Shown: positions 34,066-44,956, numbered from the stretch's first letter. The stretch: 64,000 bases of DNA from Gambelia wislizenii (GCA_030847615.1 JAUMIR010000003.1:337037756-337101755); one strand, 5' to 3'. Notes: a model not told the origin generated them from the sequence alone. Made by a program: numbers and translations.

Positions 34066-34425
34066 CACCAACCCTCCAACATTTTACAGATGAAAGTTTA
34101 GACATGTGTGGCAGCATCAGAGAATGTCCCAGATGGCAAATGTTATGAATGAGGAAGCACACACAGGTGCAGTAGTTTGCTTTTGCCTGAGCTGAGTAGG
34201 AAGGGTAAGATTCTTTCTCCTTCCTCTCCTCCCACTGAGTTAATTGAGTGCAAACTACTTTTGTACTTTGAACTCAGTTTGCAGCAAGTAAAGTAAGTGG
34301 GAGACAAAGGGTCGGGGGAATAAGAGGAGGAGAGGGACATTTTAAAGGCAGCAGAAAAAGTGTGATGAGAGAGGATTAATGCGGACTGCTCCTGCCAAAT
34401 CAAGACAGGGTATGGGGGGTCCACG
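34066..34425 (+). mobile_element. CCTCCAAC MITE (copy 2)
   Basis: CCAACCCTCCAACATTTTAC, TAGTTTGCTTTTGCCTGAGC, TTAATTGAGTGCAAACTAC, CTGCCAAATCAAGACAGGGT. Uninterrupted copy of about 350 bp. Confidence 0.75.
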
Positions 34426-34429
34426 GCTT

Positions 34430-36395
34430 ATATATAATAAGGAGTTATTTCCTCTCAATTAACTTTTAAATTTAGTATCACCATGGCTGATTCACCAAAG
34501 TGAAGCAAGCTCTTTCAGGTGGTAGAATTTAAGTGGACACATGAAGGAAGGCACCAATGTCTGAATGTTGTGGTGAATGAGCCCTAACATTGGGATGGGG
34601 CTCTAAGTGCACCAGGCAGCAAAGTATCTTCAGCACTGAGAATCATAAGAGAATTGCAGTTTTAGAAAAAGTTATTTCTACAATTGCCCATGTTCATGGC
34701 TGGCCCTACTATTAGCCCAAGTGAGAGGACAACCTTAGATGGCAGAAGATAAGAGGCTGTAACATCTTTCTAGCTGTCCTTCATAGGTGACCTAGCGACT
34801 TGTGTGTGGCCCATAATTTGTCCCTATTCCCAACTAAACTACCCTGCTGCCACAGGAGAGGTAGAGGATATGATAACATAAATTGGAAGCCAATCCAATT
34901 GGTTTGTGTTTGTAGAATGGGAAGTAAGCAATGACTTGTACTTTGCTTCAGGGAGCAAAATTTCTTAGGCTGGTCCTGCTGGTGTTATTTTCTGTTCTAT
35001 AAAATGTTCACTGTTGGCTGCTGACTGTCTTAGATCTACTTGGCTCAAATAACTGTATTTATTTAGCACCACTGGTTTCAGTAGAAGTAAAGAGCTTCAA
35101 ATGGAAGCTTGTGAGGTTAACAGATTTCTAGGTGTACACAGCTGCTGTTCCGTAAACAATTATTCTTGGGGTTTAGCATGGTGGGGCTGCCCTCTACTGT
35201 TCTGGTTATGTAAGAATGTGCAATTGTTTATGGTTCTGGAAACAATATACATCATTTTAAAAAGCTGTCATGGTCCTCTTATCCTGGCTCAGATCAGACC
35301 ATTGTCCATCCACTGCCGTATAAAGCCCTTTCCTTTAAAACTCAGGATAGCAGCCAGAAATTCTGTCTCAGTGGTCAGGCACTTTCTGTAGAGTCACCTC
35401 AACCTGGCCATTCTGGAGCAAAGGGACTTCAGAGACAGATTCCAGCGTAGAACAACTGAATAAGAATTAATGAAGAATATGATTTAGTCTTGGCCTAAAC
35501 GTTGCTGTTAGTCCCAATGAGAGCAGAGCCACTGAATCAATTTGATTTACCTATGTGGTTTTTAAATTCTGTTTTTAAAATATTGGCATCTTATTTAGCA
35601 GTTACATTATTGAAATATGTACTTATGATCTCACAACTGCTGGGGGTTCATGTCTATGGTCATTAATGACTGGACATAACCTCAAAAACCTAAGACAGTC
35701 TTTGCAGACTGTCAGCACCCTGAACAATGTATTTCCGAGGTGCTGGAGACTGCAGTGCTAGGAAATTAGGTCTGCAGCACTCTCTTGGTTTCAGGGTGAC
35801 TTGAGACAAGCAGCTGTGACAGGAACCCCTCAGGGTGTCACCAGCTGCTTGTCCTTGAAGGACCTCATAGCTGGAAGAGCCATTTCCCAGCACCCTGATC
35901 TCCAGGACCTCAGAAAAACTTTGGTTGGGGCAGTACCAGGCTGCAAAGGTGGGTTGTGGCATCATCAGACATAATTATAATGATGGAGCTCCATAGTGTG
36001 CCAATGATAATTATGGTAATGAAGCAGGATCTTGGCCATAATGTCAGTTAACAGAATCCTACATATAATACATAGAATATTGCATAATATAAATGAACAA
36101 AGCTTTGCCCACTGTTGTGATTTTTACAGGAGAGAGATAAAGCCCTATTATAAAGAGAGGAGATATCAAGGGTTTTGTTCAATTGTCATTAAGAGGCTGT
36201 TTTTCAACTAAGCACATCTCTCCAGAGTCTTCTGTACATCATTGGCAGTGCATCCAGACTTCAACATAATTTGCCTATGTGTTAACTCAGCCTTCAGCAA
36301 CTGATTGAATGGGTTTACTCTAGTTGGGACTAGCCAACGGGACACCAGCTTATGTCTCCTGTGGCTTGAGAAGGGACAATGGCTTTTTATCTTAC
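34430..36395. other. Region with no recognised feature
   Basis: A 91-codon open minus frame (35690-35965) has no recognisable motif. A fragment of the GGCCTAAA MITE is near 35495-35555. Nothing else could be supported. Confidence 0.5.
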
Positions 36396-37356
36396 TGCAT
36401 GTCTCAAAGAGCTCATCAGTGCAAAGCTATTTGAGGTCCCCCATGATATTCTTGCAGACAAGCTGGTAAAATGTGGGCTAGACAGTGCTATTATTAGGTG
36501 GATTTGTAAGTGGCTGACGGACCAAACCCATAGAGATTCAAAATTACCTTAGCAGATTGGAGAACTGGGACAAAATTAACAAAATGAATTTCTACAGGGA
36601 GAAATGTAAAAGACTACATTTAGGCATGGAAAATGAAATACACACATACAGGATGGGTGACTACAAGCTTGATAACAGTTATGTGAAAGGGACGTAGGGG
36701 TCTTAGTAAACTACAATTTAACATGAATCAATGTGGAGTGAGTGCTGGTCAAAAAAGCCCATGCAATTCTAACCTGCATCAACAGGAGTATAGTATCTAG
36801 ATCAAGGGAAGTAATAGTGCCACTCTATTCTGCTTTAGTCAGACCTCACCTGGAATACTGTGTCCAGTTCTGGGCTACACAGTTCAAGAAGGACATTGAC
36901 AAATTGGAAAGTATCTAGAGCAGGTTGACCAAGAGGGTAAATGGCCTGGAAACAAGCCTTATGAGGAACAGCTTAGTGAGATGGGTATGTTTAACTTGGA
37001 GAAGATAAAATAGAGAGGTGACATGACAGCTGTATCTAAATATATGAAGGGATGTCATATAGAAAATGGAGTGAGGTTTTCTGCTGATCCAGAGGTGTGA
37101 AGCAACAGATTCATATTACCCAAAAACAAAACAAAACAAAGCAGCGGGGCTGGGGGAGATTTCATCTCAACAGTAGGATGAACTTAGTGATGATATGAGC
37201 TGTTCAACAGTGGGATAGATTGTCTTGGTGACCTTCTTTAGAAGTCTTTAAATAGAGGTTGGATGGCACTTTCAGGGGTGCTTTAGCCATCTATTCCTAG
37301 ATGGCAGGGCATTGGACTAGACAGCCTGTGCAGCCTCTTCCAATTGTATCAATCTG
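36396..37356 (+). mobile_element. CR1 LINE, diverged 3' third
   Basis: Traces of ORF2: HDILADKL-like near 36450, then CCTCACCTGGAATACTGTGT and CAGTTCTGGGCTACACAGTT, TTGAGAAG-like C-terminus and the 3' end GGATGGCACTTTCAGGGGTG, GGCATTGGACTAGACAGCCT, CTCTTCCAATTGTAT. Many stops and indels; old. Confidence 0.85.
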
Positions 37357-37502
37357 TTTGTCTTATCACCACTAGCTCCCTGAGTTGCTCTGTCACTGAC
37401 CTTACTGTGGGCACAGAACCTCAAGAGAGAGAATAAAGCAAGAGGCTGCTGTGTTAGAATTCATCAGGAACTTCTAACCTGTTAACAGAGATATGGAGCT
37501 TT

Positions 37503-37865
37503 TCTAGACATGATGGTATATTGCGAGTGGGTGTACATTTTCACCCATTCACAGTGACACTGTTTTGTCTCCACCATTTTCTCACCTAGTCACATCCATT
37601 CGCATCTATTCAAATGGAGCAATAGAGTGAAAATGCACAGCGATGTAAATTCAGATGTCCACATGTGAAAAAATGTGCATCTATGCTCATTTTCTGGTAA
37701 ACTTTGGGGGAAACTGTGAATCCTTTTACTGCACAGTTTGTGGAGTTTTTAGCCCCCCCTCCTTCTGAATATCAAAAATCTCATTTGAATCACGTTGGAA
37801 CACAGCATATTCTCTGCAAATTCAATGAGGAGTATTTTCATCATCTGGTGAAATAGGGATGAAAG
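37503..37865 (-). mobile_element. hAT-like promoter-motif MITE, subfamily B, fragment (copy B6)
   Basis: TTCTAGACATGATGG at the left; CCCCCCTCCTTCTGAATAT, CATATTCTCTGCAAATTC and GAGGAGTATTTTCATCATCT on the right match the reverse of the subfamily B left end. Central part is missing. Confidence 0.6.
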
Positions 37866-37869
37866 TTTC

Positions 37870-39110
37870 TCATCACACTGTGGCCAGCATCTGTCAGTGA
37901 CTAGTCCTTGTGTAAGTGTGGTTTATCCCTTTTTGGTTGGGGTACAGGGGGCTATTCTCTTGCCTTTGTGCATCACACACACACACTGCCCAGCACCTTT
38001 TAATCCTAGTGAGGGGTCCCTGTTCTGTCATAAGTGTGGAGAGGTAGGAGAGGGGAGGAGATTCAGATTATAAACAATTACACCATGCTGGCCAATGTTA
38101 TAAGGCATTATCAGAGTTTGCATTACCAGAGTTTGCATTTTCACAGTTTGTATTTCCTGCTTTTCAGTTCCTACTGACCTCACTATTTAGTTTTCCCCTC
38201 CTTTCAGCTATATGCATACTTGCCTGTACTTTATCATATGACTTCATGTGTCCGTGGAAGTGGACTGTAATCCCTGAAAGTTTACGTCATAATAAATAAG
38301 TCTGCAAGGTCCACAAAACACTAAACACGCTCTGTTGTTTTTGCTACAACACACTACCTGGCTGCTCCTCTATAAATTATTGTGCAAGGAACAAGATTAT
38401 ACAGTATTTCAGCCAGAGTGTAATTTCAGAACAACAGAGAGAATGAAGTCTGAGAATATAGTTGTATGCTAGTTACGGAGGCGTCATTGCTGCAGGGAGA
38501 ATGTTCCTTTCTGCTTTACTGGCCCACACTAACTGGTGTCAAAGAAGCATTTGTTTAAGCATGGCAGCAAAATATGGTTAATGATGGGATTACTAATCCT
38601 CCTGTCCCCCAAAGATCCCTCCTTCAAATGCTGATTCATAATCAGATCAGGTTCTACCTGTGACTTTCTCCCCTCCCCTCCATTTTCTACCACTCAGACG
38701 CCCTTTGCTTAGTACTTTGCATTTTATTGTTATTATCTCCTGGTTCTGTTACCTTAGCAACTTTCACAAATCTCCTATGGCTCTTCCTTGGCTCCTAAGT
38801 GAACACAGCATTTGGGATTCATAGTTAGCTGTGCATTAATAAAACTATCCACTTGAAATACATCTGTGTTTGACCACATATAATGAGTTCTTCATGCATA
38901 CATATGATGATGTATATAGAATTAACAAGCAAAAGAGGAACATCTGGCCTGATTTTTGGACTTCCATATCACTTCCCACTTATGTTTCCTAATTAAGTAG
39001 TGTGAAAAGTTCTGAAGAACTTGAATGCTTACCCACTTTTCTAACATTTCAGAGAGCTCTCAGAGTCCTTGGCCATTGGTTATGATGGCTGGGGATTCTG
39101 AGAGTTGCAG
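37870..39110. other. Region with no gene
   Basis: A 'GTGGAAGTGGACTGTAATCC ... GAAAGTTTACGTCATAATAA' repeat end lies near 38250-38310 and an (AC)5 at 37976. No exon recognised. Confidence 0.55.
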
Positions 39111-39115
39111 TCCAA

Positions 39116-40367
39116 CAGGGGGCTTGTCTATGGACTTTATTAGATGCAGCAAAAATTGTGGAATTACGGTGTCATGGTAGCACAACTGGGCACTGCTATC
39201 ACATGATGTCATTGTTGCATTGTTACTTCATGCTCTAGCTATGAAAAGCCTGCTGCTTTTAATCGATGGGTTAACCCATCAATAGATCATCAATAGTGCT
39301 TTTTTCGTGTTATTGAAGGTGTGCAAAACCATGTTCTGTTGTAATTGAGAGATTACAGCATGAATAGGCGGTTCTCAGCAAGAAAACGTTTTGGGTGAGA
39401 ATGTGAAAACGAAGCACAGGATGCGCTTTTTATTATCTGTCCCATTTAGTTTCGACATTTTTAGGTTTGTTTCAGTGCTTGTGAGTTCATTTATTTTGTT
39501 AGTGTTTTGGGGGTTTTAAGCATGCTTGTATTTTCTCGCGAGAACCACCAAAATCTCACCCATGCTAAATCCAGGAAGTAAATGCCTATTCTTGAAGCAC
39601 TACTGGTTGTCGTGCAATAATTCCATGGCAGTTCTTTTGGATGATTACAGTGACATGTGATAGTAAGTGTAATAATGCCACAATGTTTCTGTTATCCTCA
39701 TTTGCAGAATTACAGCATTTGTTGGATGCTAGTCTGCTAAAGTCTTATATGGCAAAAAAACTCCTCATAGAATTTGAGGAGAATACAATTTGTCTAAATG
39801 GGATTCCACATCACTCAGCCATATTTGGAAGGAGAGGGGCCAAAAATACCCAATACTCTGTGGGAAAAGCCTTTGTGGCTTTCTCCATATTTTTTTAAAA
39901 AAAACTCTGAAGGAAATGTGCATTCTCACACATTGGGACAACTGATTCATTTTGATGCTCATTCCTGATAAGAGCAGAAGTAGAAAGCTGATTGGTTGGA
40001 TGTGCGCAGGGGGCGGGGCTTGCTGGCAAGGCAAGTGTCTGAACCGCCATGTTGGATTTTCACCATAGCAATGGTGCACTGAAGCGATGAAACAGCTTTT
40101 TCTCTCTTCTTCCTGTCTATTTAAGCGGAATATTGCACTTCCACACCTTGGATTTGCTTTTAAAAAATACTGTTTGACGGAGGCAACTGGTGACAATAAA
40201 AGTGTGAGTAATTCACTAGTGCCCACCATCTTGATTTGTAGAACAACAAGTGTGTATGGCTTCACATGCCTGCAACCTTCAGAAAAAAATGTGGAGGCAA
40301 ATGAAAGCTGTTGTGAATTGGCATTAGTGCGCATCAGTTCACATTTTATAGTCTTGTATAGACAAGC
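39116..40367 (+). mobile_element. hAT-like promoter-motif MITE, subfamily B (copy B1), split by TIR element
   Basis: Left CAGGGGGCTTGTCTAT (39116-39131), right ATAGACAAGC (40358-40367). After the insertion at 39132-39745 the element continues ATGGCAAAAAAACTCC, CCATATTTGGAAGGAGAGG, TGATTGGTTGGATGTGCG, AGGGGGCGGGGCTTG (40009-40023), ACCGCCATGTTGGATTTTC and GCCCACCATCTTGATTTG. Confidence 0.85.
39132..39745. mobile_element. TIR element with 3-bp duplication (copy 2)
   Basis: Ends GGACTTTATTAGATGC and GATGCTAGTCTGCTAAAGTC(T), flanked by TAT at 39129-39131 and 39746-39748. Similar termini to 50648-51234. The 3-bp duplication suggests a PIF/Harbinger-like mobiliser. No transposase coding. Confidence 0.75.
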
Positions 40368-40451
40368 TGAGCATTTTCAGGAATCCAGTTTGGGAACAAC
40401 TGAGCTAACTCATAAGAAGTGCCCTGATGGATCAAGCCAAAGGCCTATCTT

Positions 40452-40800
40452 ACATCTTCCAACATTTCATAGATGAAAACCAGGACATGTGTGGCAAACA
40501 TCGGGGTGTAGTTGAGATGGCAAAGTTATTAATGAGGAAGAACACATAAACTAGGAGAAGTAGTTTGCTTTTGCCTGAAGAGGAGAGAGAAAAGCAAGAG
40601 TCTGCCCCTTTCTCTTCTCTCTCCTCGGCTGGGTTAATTGAGTGCAACTCCTTTTGTACTTTGAACTCAGTTTGCAGCAATTGAAGTAAGCAGAGGACAA
40701 AGGGGGGAAGTGGGAAAAGAGAGACATTTTAAAAGCAGCTGAAAAGGTGGGATGACAGAGGATAAATCAGAACTGTTCTTGCCAAATTGGGATAGCTGGA
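40452..40800 (+). mobile_element. CCTCCAAC MITE (copy 3), inserted in another repeat
   Basis: CATCTTCCAACATTTCATAG, TAGTTTGCTTTTGCCTGAAG, GGTTAATTGAGTGCAACTC, CTTGCCAAATTGGGATAGCT. It splits a repeat whose parts are AGTGCCCTGATGGATCAAGC (40420) and GCTATCCAGTCCAGCATTCT (40806), a common squamate LINE/SINE 5' block. Confidence 0.75.
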
Positions 40801-40945
40801 GGCTATGCTATCCAGTCCAGCATTCTGTTTCCCACTGTGGGAATCCAGATACTTCTGGGAAGGTCTCAGGCAAGATAGGGGTGTGACAGATAGGTCTTTC
40901 TCATTGTAGAAAGATGAGAAAGACAGGAGTCTTTCTTAACCCTTC

Positions 40946-40957
40946 TCTAAGATATCA
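40946..40957 (+). repeat. Target-site duplication, left (TCTAAGATATCA)
   Basis: 12-bp perfect copy of 44945-44956 flanking the full-length Vingi-like LINE. Confidence 0.92.
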
Positions 40958-41755
40958 CCTCTCCATTGACGCCCCCTTGTCGTGGGAGAGAGGCTTGCGT
41001 ACCCTAATGATGTTTTGAGCTATGCTGGCGGTGGCATAATAGCCACTGGTAGGGTCTCCCATGCCAGACAGGTCAAAACCAAAGGGTCTGACAAAGATCG
41101 TCAAAGGGCAGGATGGGCTCTCTAGCCTTGTGGCAACCGTCCTAGGAGAAGGAAAACTCCAATCCCAAACCCGGGCAGATGGTGCTCGTCCAACCCTGTA
41201 AGGTCAACCATCTAAGAGAAGGAAACTCTAATCAAACCTACGGCCTGAGGACCTCACTGCCACGTCCATGCTTGCAAGGCCACGGCAGATGAATCTCTGG
41301 TTTAAAGGGTGAGGCCAGTTCTGTGCACGCTGCGCTCCACCAGAAAAATCCATTGCACAGGCTCGAAGGACAAATCCATTTCCAAAAAAGCCCTGTAGCG
41401 ACTGGCGAGGGACGAAACCGGCAGGTGTAAAGATGCACTGGAAGCCGCAGCCCCAACCCTGCATGCAGGCGGTTCAGGACATTGGTCGCTCAAGCCTGAC
41501 CCGGGAGATGACAGTCTTGTTCGGCAGCATTCTGAACGACCAAGCAGCCTTTTTTAAGGAGAGCACTGCTTGCTCCATATGGAGAGGGGCCTAGAAAAGG
41601 TGGCCTAAAGAAAGCTCATCCCCAACTACCTGGTTGGCTAGCCGCGGCCAACGGGAATCTTCTGATGCGGTCAAACCAAGGCAAAGAAACAAAGGCACAC
41701 ACCGGCCTCCAAAGGTGTAAATAAACTGACACTTGCATGCTGGAACATCAGAACC

Positions 41756-44700
41756 ATGCAAGACTCTGAAGATAGTGGACGGCCTGAGCGTCGTTCTGCC
41801 CTAATAGCCCTTGAACTATCACGGCTTAATATTGACATCGCTGCTCTTAGTGAAGTTCGCTTCCATGAGGAAGGCAGCCTTAAAGAACATGGCGCCGGCT
41901 ACACACTTTACTGGTCTGGCAAACCCAAAACCGAAAAACATCTGTCAGGAGTAGGCTTTATGATTAAAAACTCCATTGCCTCCAAACTCGAAACCTTGCC
42001 AACAGGACACTCTGATCGTATTATTTCCTTACGCCTCCCACATGTTGTTCTCTTTAGTATATATGCCCCAACTATGCAAGCCGACCCTGTAGAGAAAGAC
42101 AAATTCTACACAGACCTACGCCAACTCATACAAAAAGTCCCTGTAGAAGATAAAATTATTATCCTTGGTGACTTCAACGCCAGAGTAGGAAAGAACTCCG
42201 AAGCCTGGAAAGGTGTCTTAGGCAAGCATGGTGTTGGAAATTGCAATGATAACGGACGCCTCCTGCTAGAGTTCTGTGCAGAACAACAGCTGACTATTAC
42301 AAACACAATCTTTCAGCAGAAAGATAGCTTGAAGACAACCTGGATGCATCCCCAATCCAAACATTGGCACCTCATTGACTACGTTCTAGTCCGTCAGAGA
42401 GACATTCGTGATGTCCGTCATACACGAGTGATGCCCAGTGCAGAATGCCAAACAGATCATCGCCTTGTCAGATGTAAACTAAATCTTCATCTTAAGTTCA
42501 AACCTAAGAGGGGTGGCATCTTAAAGAAGAGACTCCAAGTCAACAATCTTCAACAAGCTACCATGAGAGACAACTTCCAGGCAAATCTACAAACGAAACT
42601 TGAAGACCATCCTACAGATCCTTCTCCTACAGTGCTTTGGCAACATATCAAAAACAGTATCCTCCAGTCTGCAGAAGAATCCCTTGGCTTCTCCCACAAG
42701 AAAAATCAAGACTGGTTTGATGAAAACAACCAAGAGATCCAGGAGCTGTTGGCAAGGAAGAGAGCTGCTCACCAGGCATACCTCGCCCAGCCAACCTGTC
42801 ATGTAAGAAAAGCAGCTTTCCGCCTCACATGTAGCAAACTACAACAAAAACTCCGAGACATGCAGAACAAGTGGTGGATCAATATAGCAGAAAAGACACA
42901 ATGCTGTGCAGATCTGGGTGATCATAGAGGATTTTATGAAGCTCTTAAAGCAGTGTTTGGACCTACTTATCAGGTCCAAAGCTCCTTATACAGTACAGAT
43001 GGTCAAACATTAATTACTGATAAAGCCTCCATCCTAAATCGTTGGGCTGAACATTTTCAAAGTCTCTTTAGCGCCAACCGAGTAGTCCAAGCCTCAGCTA
43101 TCCAATATATGATACAAAAACCAATGAAAAATGAATTGGACATAGCTCCCACTTTGGAAGAGACCCTTAAGGCCATACAGCAGATGAAAAACGGCAAGGC
43201 AGCTGGGATTGATGGAATCCCACCTGAAGTTTGGAAACACGGAGGTCATGCACTCCACGAAAAATTCCACAAATTCCTTGTGAATTGCTGGGAAAAAGGG
43301 GAACTGCCATCAGACCTCCGAGATGCAGTCATCATCACCCTGTACAACAAAAAAGGAGCAAAATCCGATTGCTCAAACTATCGAGGCATAACACTGCTCT
43401 CTATTGCTGGAAAAATCCTTGCAAGGATACTCCTGAACAGATTAGTTCCTGCTATTGCAGAAGAACTTCTCCCTGAAAGCCAATGTGGCTTCAGAGCCAA
43501 TAGGAGTACTACAGATATGGTATTTGCCCTTAGGCAACTGCAAGAAAAATGTAGGGAGCAGAACAAGGGTCTCTATGTAACATTTGTCGACCTCACCAAA
43601 GCCTTTGACACTGTAAGTAGAAAAGGTCTGTGGCAGATCCTGGAAAGACTAGGATGTCCCCCCAAATTCCTTAAAATGATTATCTTGCTACACGAGGGCC
43701 AGCGTGGTCAAGTCAGATATGGCGATGCTCTTTCAGAGCCCTTTCTAATAACTAATGGAGTGAAGCAAGGTTGTGTTCTTGCACCAACTTTATTTACAAT
43801 CTTCTTTAGCACGATGCTCCAAAGGGCTATGGCAGAGCTTGAAGAAGACGACGGCATCTATATACGCTACCGTACTGATGGTAGCTTGTTTAACTTAAGC
43901 CGTCTGAGGGCTCACACTAAGACTCTAAACTATCTAGTCCGTGAGCTGCTCTTTCCCGATGATGCTGCCCTTGTTGCCCACACAGAAGCAGCTCTGCAGC
44001 GCCTAACATCCTGCTTTGCAACAGCTGTAGAGCTGTTTGGGCTAGAAGTCAACCTGAAGAAAACAGAAGTTCTTTACCAGCCTGCACCACAGGACGAACA
44101 CCACCATCCCCACATTGCCGTCGGCAAATCAGTGCTCAAGTCCGTTCAGCAGTTCACCTACCTGGGAAGCATCATCTCCTCAGATGCCAAGATTGACAAA
44201 GAGATCGATCACAGATTAGCAAAGGCATATAGTGCATTTGGAAGACTTCACAAAAGAGTCTGGAGCAATAAACACCTGAGGCAAAGCACAAAAATCAGTG
44301 TGTATAGAGCCATCGTACTGTCTATCCTCCTTTATGGATCTGAAACATGGGTCACCTATCGCCACCACCTACGACTCCTCGAGCGCTTTCATCAGCGCTG
44401 TCTACGCACAATCCTAAATATACATTGGACTGTCTATGTGATGAATGTTGCTGTCCTTGAGCAAGCAGGGATCACCAGCATTGAGGCCATGATATTGAGA
44501 ACACAGCTGTGCTGGGCAGGGCATGTTTCTAGGATGGAGGACCATCGCCTCCCAAAAATACTACTCTACGGTGAACTCACCACGGGTCAGCGTAAGAGGG
44601 GTGCTCCAAAAAAGCGATACAAAGACTCCCTGAAACAACATCTCAGGCTTGGCCAAATTGATCACCAACAGTGGTCCGCCCTGGCCTCACATCGGGAGGC

Positions 44701-44911
44701 ATGGAGACTCACTATCCACAGTGCTGCAGCCTTATTTGAGAACTCACGACGAACAAGTCTTGAAGAGAAACGACAACGCAGAAAGAATCACAACCCAAAA
44801 ACATCACCCAAGGAGACCTTCTGTGCTTTTTGCAACCGGACTTGTTTATCTCGGATTGGCCTTTTTAGTCATCAGCGCGCTTGCAGAAGGCGCGGGATGA
44901 GTCCTTCCTGA
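41756..44911 (+). CDS. Vingi-like ORF: APE endonuclease, reverse transcriptase, CCHC finger
   Basis: 1051 codons from the first ATG. The APE-type endonuclease spans about residues 1-245: SEVR (E33), LGDFNARVG (138-145), HLIDYV (205-210) and TDHRLV (233-238) hold the catalytic Glu, Asp, Asn, Asp and His. RT motifs: GKAAGIDGIPPEVW (480-493), NYRGITLLSIAGKILARIL (541-559), FRANRSTTDMVFALRQ (579-594), FVDLTKAFD (610-618), GVKQGCVLAPTLF (668-680), then LLFPDDAAL (731-739). The C-terminus has C-x2-C-x12-H-x3-C (1023-1043). Target-primed reverse transcription is the expected role. Frame is open throughout, but motif C is FPDD instead of FADD, and the ATG lies after the first endonuclease motif (CWNIRTM, 41738-41758). 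The real start may be non-ATG or upstream with a break: the frame is open from a TGA near 41663. Confidence 0.93.
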   Translation: MQDSEDSGRPERRSALIALELSRLNIDIAALSEVRFHEEGSLKEHGAGYTLYWSGKPKTEKHLSGVGFMIKNSIASKLETLPTGHSDRIISLRLPHVVLFSIYAPTMQADPVEKDKFYTDLRQLIQKVPVEDKIIILGDFNARVGKNSEAWKGVLGKHGVGNCNDNGRLLLEFCAEQQLTITNTIFQQKDSLKTTWMHPQSKHWHLIDYVLVRQRDIRDVRHTRVMPSAECQTDHRLVRCKLNLHLKFKPKRGGILKKRLQVNNLQQATMRDNFQANLQTKLEDHPTDPSPTVLWQHIKNSILQSAEESLGFSHKKNQDWFDENNQEIQELLARKRAAHQAYLAQPTCHVRKAAFRLTCSKLQQKLRDMQNKWWINIAEKTQCCADLGDHRGFYEALKAVFGPTYQVQSSLYSTDGQTLITDKASILNRWAEHFQSLFSANRVVQASAIQYMIQKPMKNELDIAPTLEETLKAIQQMKNGKAAGIDGIPPEVWKHGGHALHEKFHKFLVNCWEKGELPSDLRDAVIITLYNKKGAKSDCSNYRGITLLSIAGKILARILLNRLVPAIAEELLPESQCGFRANRSTTDMVFALRQLQEKCREQNKGLYVTFVDLTKAFDTVSRKGLWQILERLGCPPKFLKMIILLHEGQRGQVRYGDALSEPFLITNGVKQGCVLAPTLFTIFFSTMLQRAMAELEEDDGIYIRYRTDGSLFNLSRLRAHTKTLNYLVRELLFPDDAALVAHTEAALQRLTSCFATAVELFGLEVNLKKTEVLYQPAPQDEHHHPHIAVGKSVLKSVQQFTYLGSIISSDAKIDKEIDHRLAKAYSAFGRLHKRVWSNKHLRQSTKISVYRAIVLSILLYGSETWVTYRHHLRLLERFHQRCLRTILNIHWTVYVMNVAVLEQAGITSIEAMILRTQLCWAGHVSRMEDHRLPKILLYGELTTGQRKRGAPKKRYKDSLKQHLRLGQIDHQQWSALASHREAWRLTIHSAAALFENSRRTSLEEKRQRRKNHNPKTSPKETFCAFCNRTCLSRIGLFSHQRACRRRGMSPS
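44649..44900 (+). other. Alternative frame in the LINE 3' end, 83 codons
   Basis: A +1 open frame over the finger-coding end, ending in a hydrophobic VYLGLAFLVISALAEGAG. The same frame is open in the copies at 45585-45839, 54656-54883, 57769-58014, 59907-60188 and 499-744. No upstream start signal; probably a composition shadow, kept because it recurs. Confidence 0.2.
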
Positions 44912-44944
44912 ATCTTTGTTTGCGAAGAAAAGCCAGAGAGAGAA

Positions 44945-44956
44945 TCTAAGATATCA
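44945..44956 (+). repeat. Target-site duplication, right (TCTAAGATATCA)
   Basis: Perfect match to 40946-40957. Confidence 0.92.

Larger units (their letters stand above)
40958..44944 (+). mobile_element. Full-length Vingi/I-clade-like non-LTR retrotransposon
   Basis: About 3,987 bp bounded by TCTAAGATATCA on both sides. It has a ~700-bp G/C-richer leader (40958-41660), one long ORF with APE-type endonuclease, RT and C-terminal CCHC finger, a short 3' UTR and an AGAGAGAA end. No poly(A) and no RNase H domain was seen. A single ORF with APE, RT and no RNase H fits Vingi (I group) elements known from lizards; this is family-level inference. Six other loci carry 3' fragments of the same family: 457, 29023 (an opposed pair with 29546), 45532, 54605, 57719 and 59956. 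Confidence 0.9.

Noticed and set aside
35690..35965. 91-codon minus-strand open frame
   Set aside because: No motif, no homologous repeat and no splice context; likely chance.
41756..44911. The 1051-codon ORF as a host protein-coding gene
   Set aside because: It has endonuclease and RT motifs, flanking target duplications and several dispersed partial copies in this window, so it is a retrotransposon ORF.
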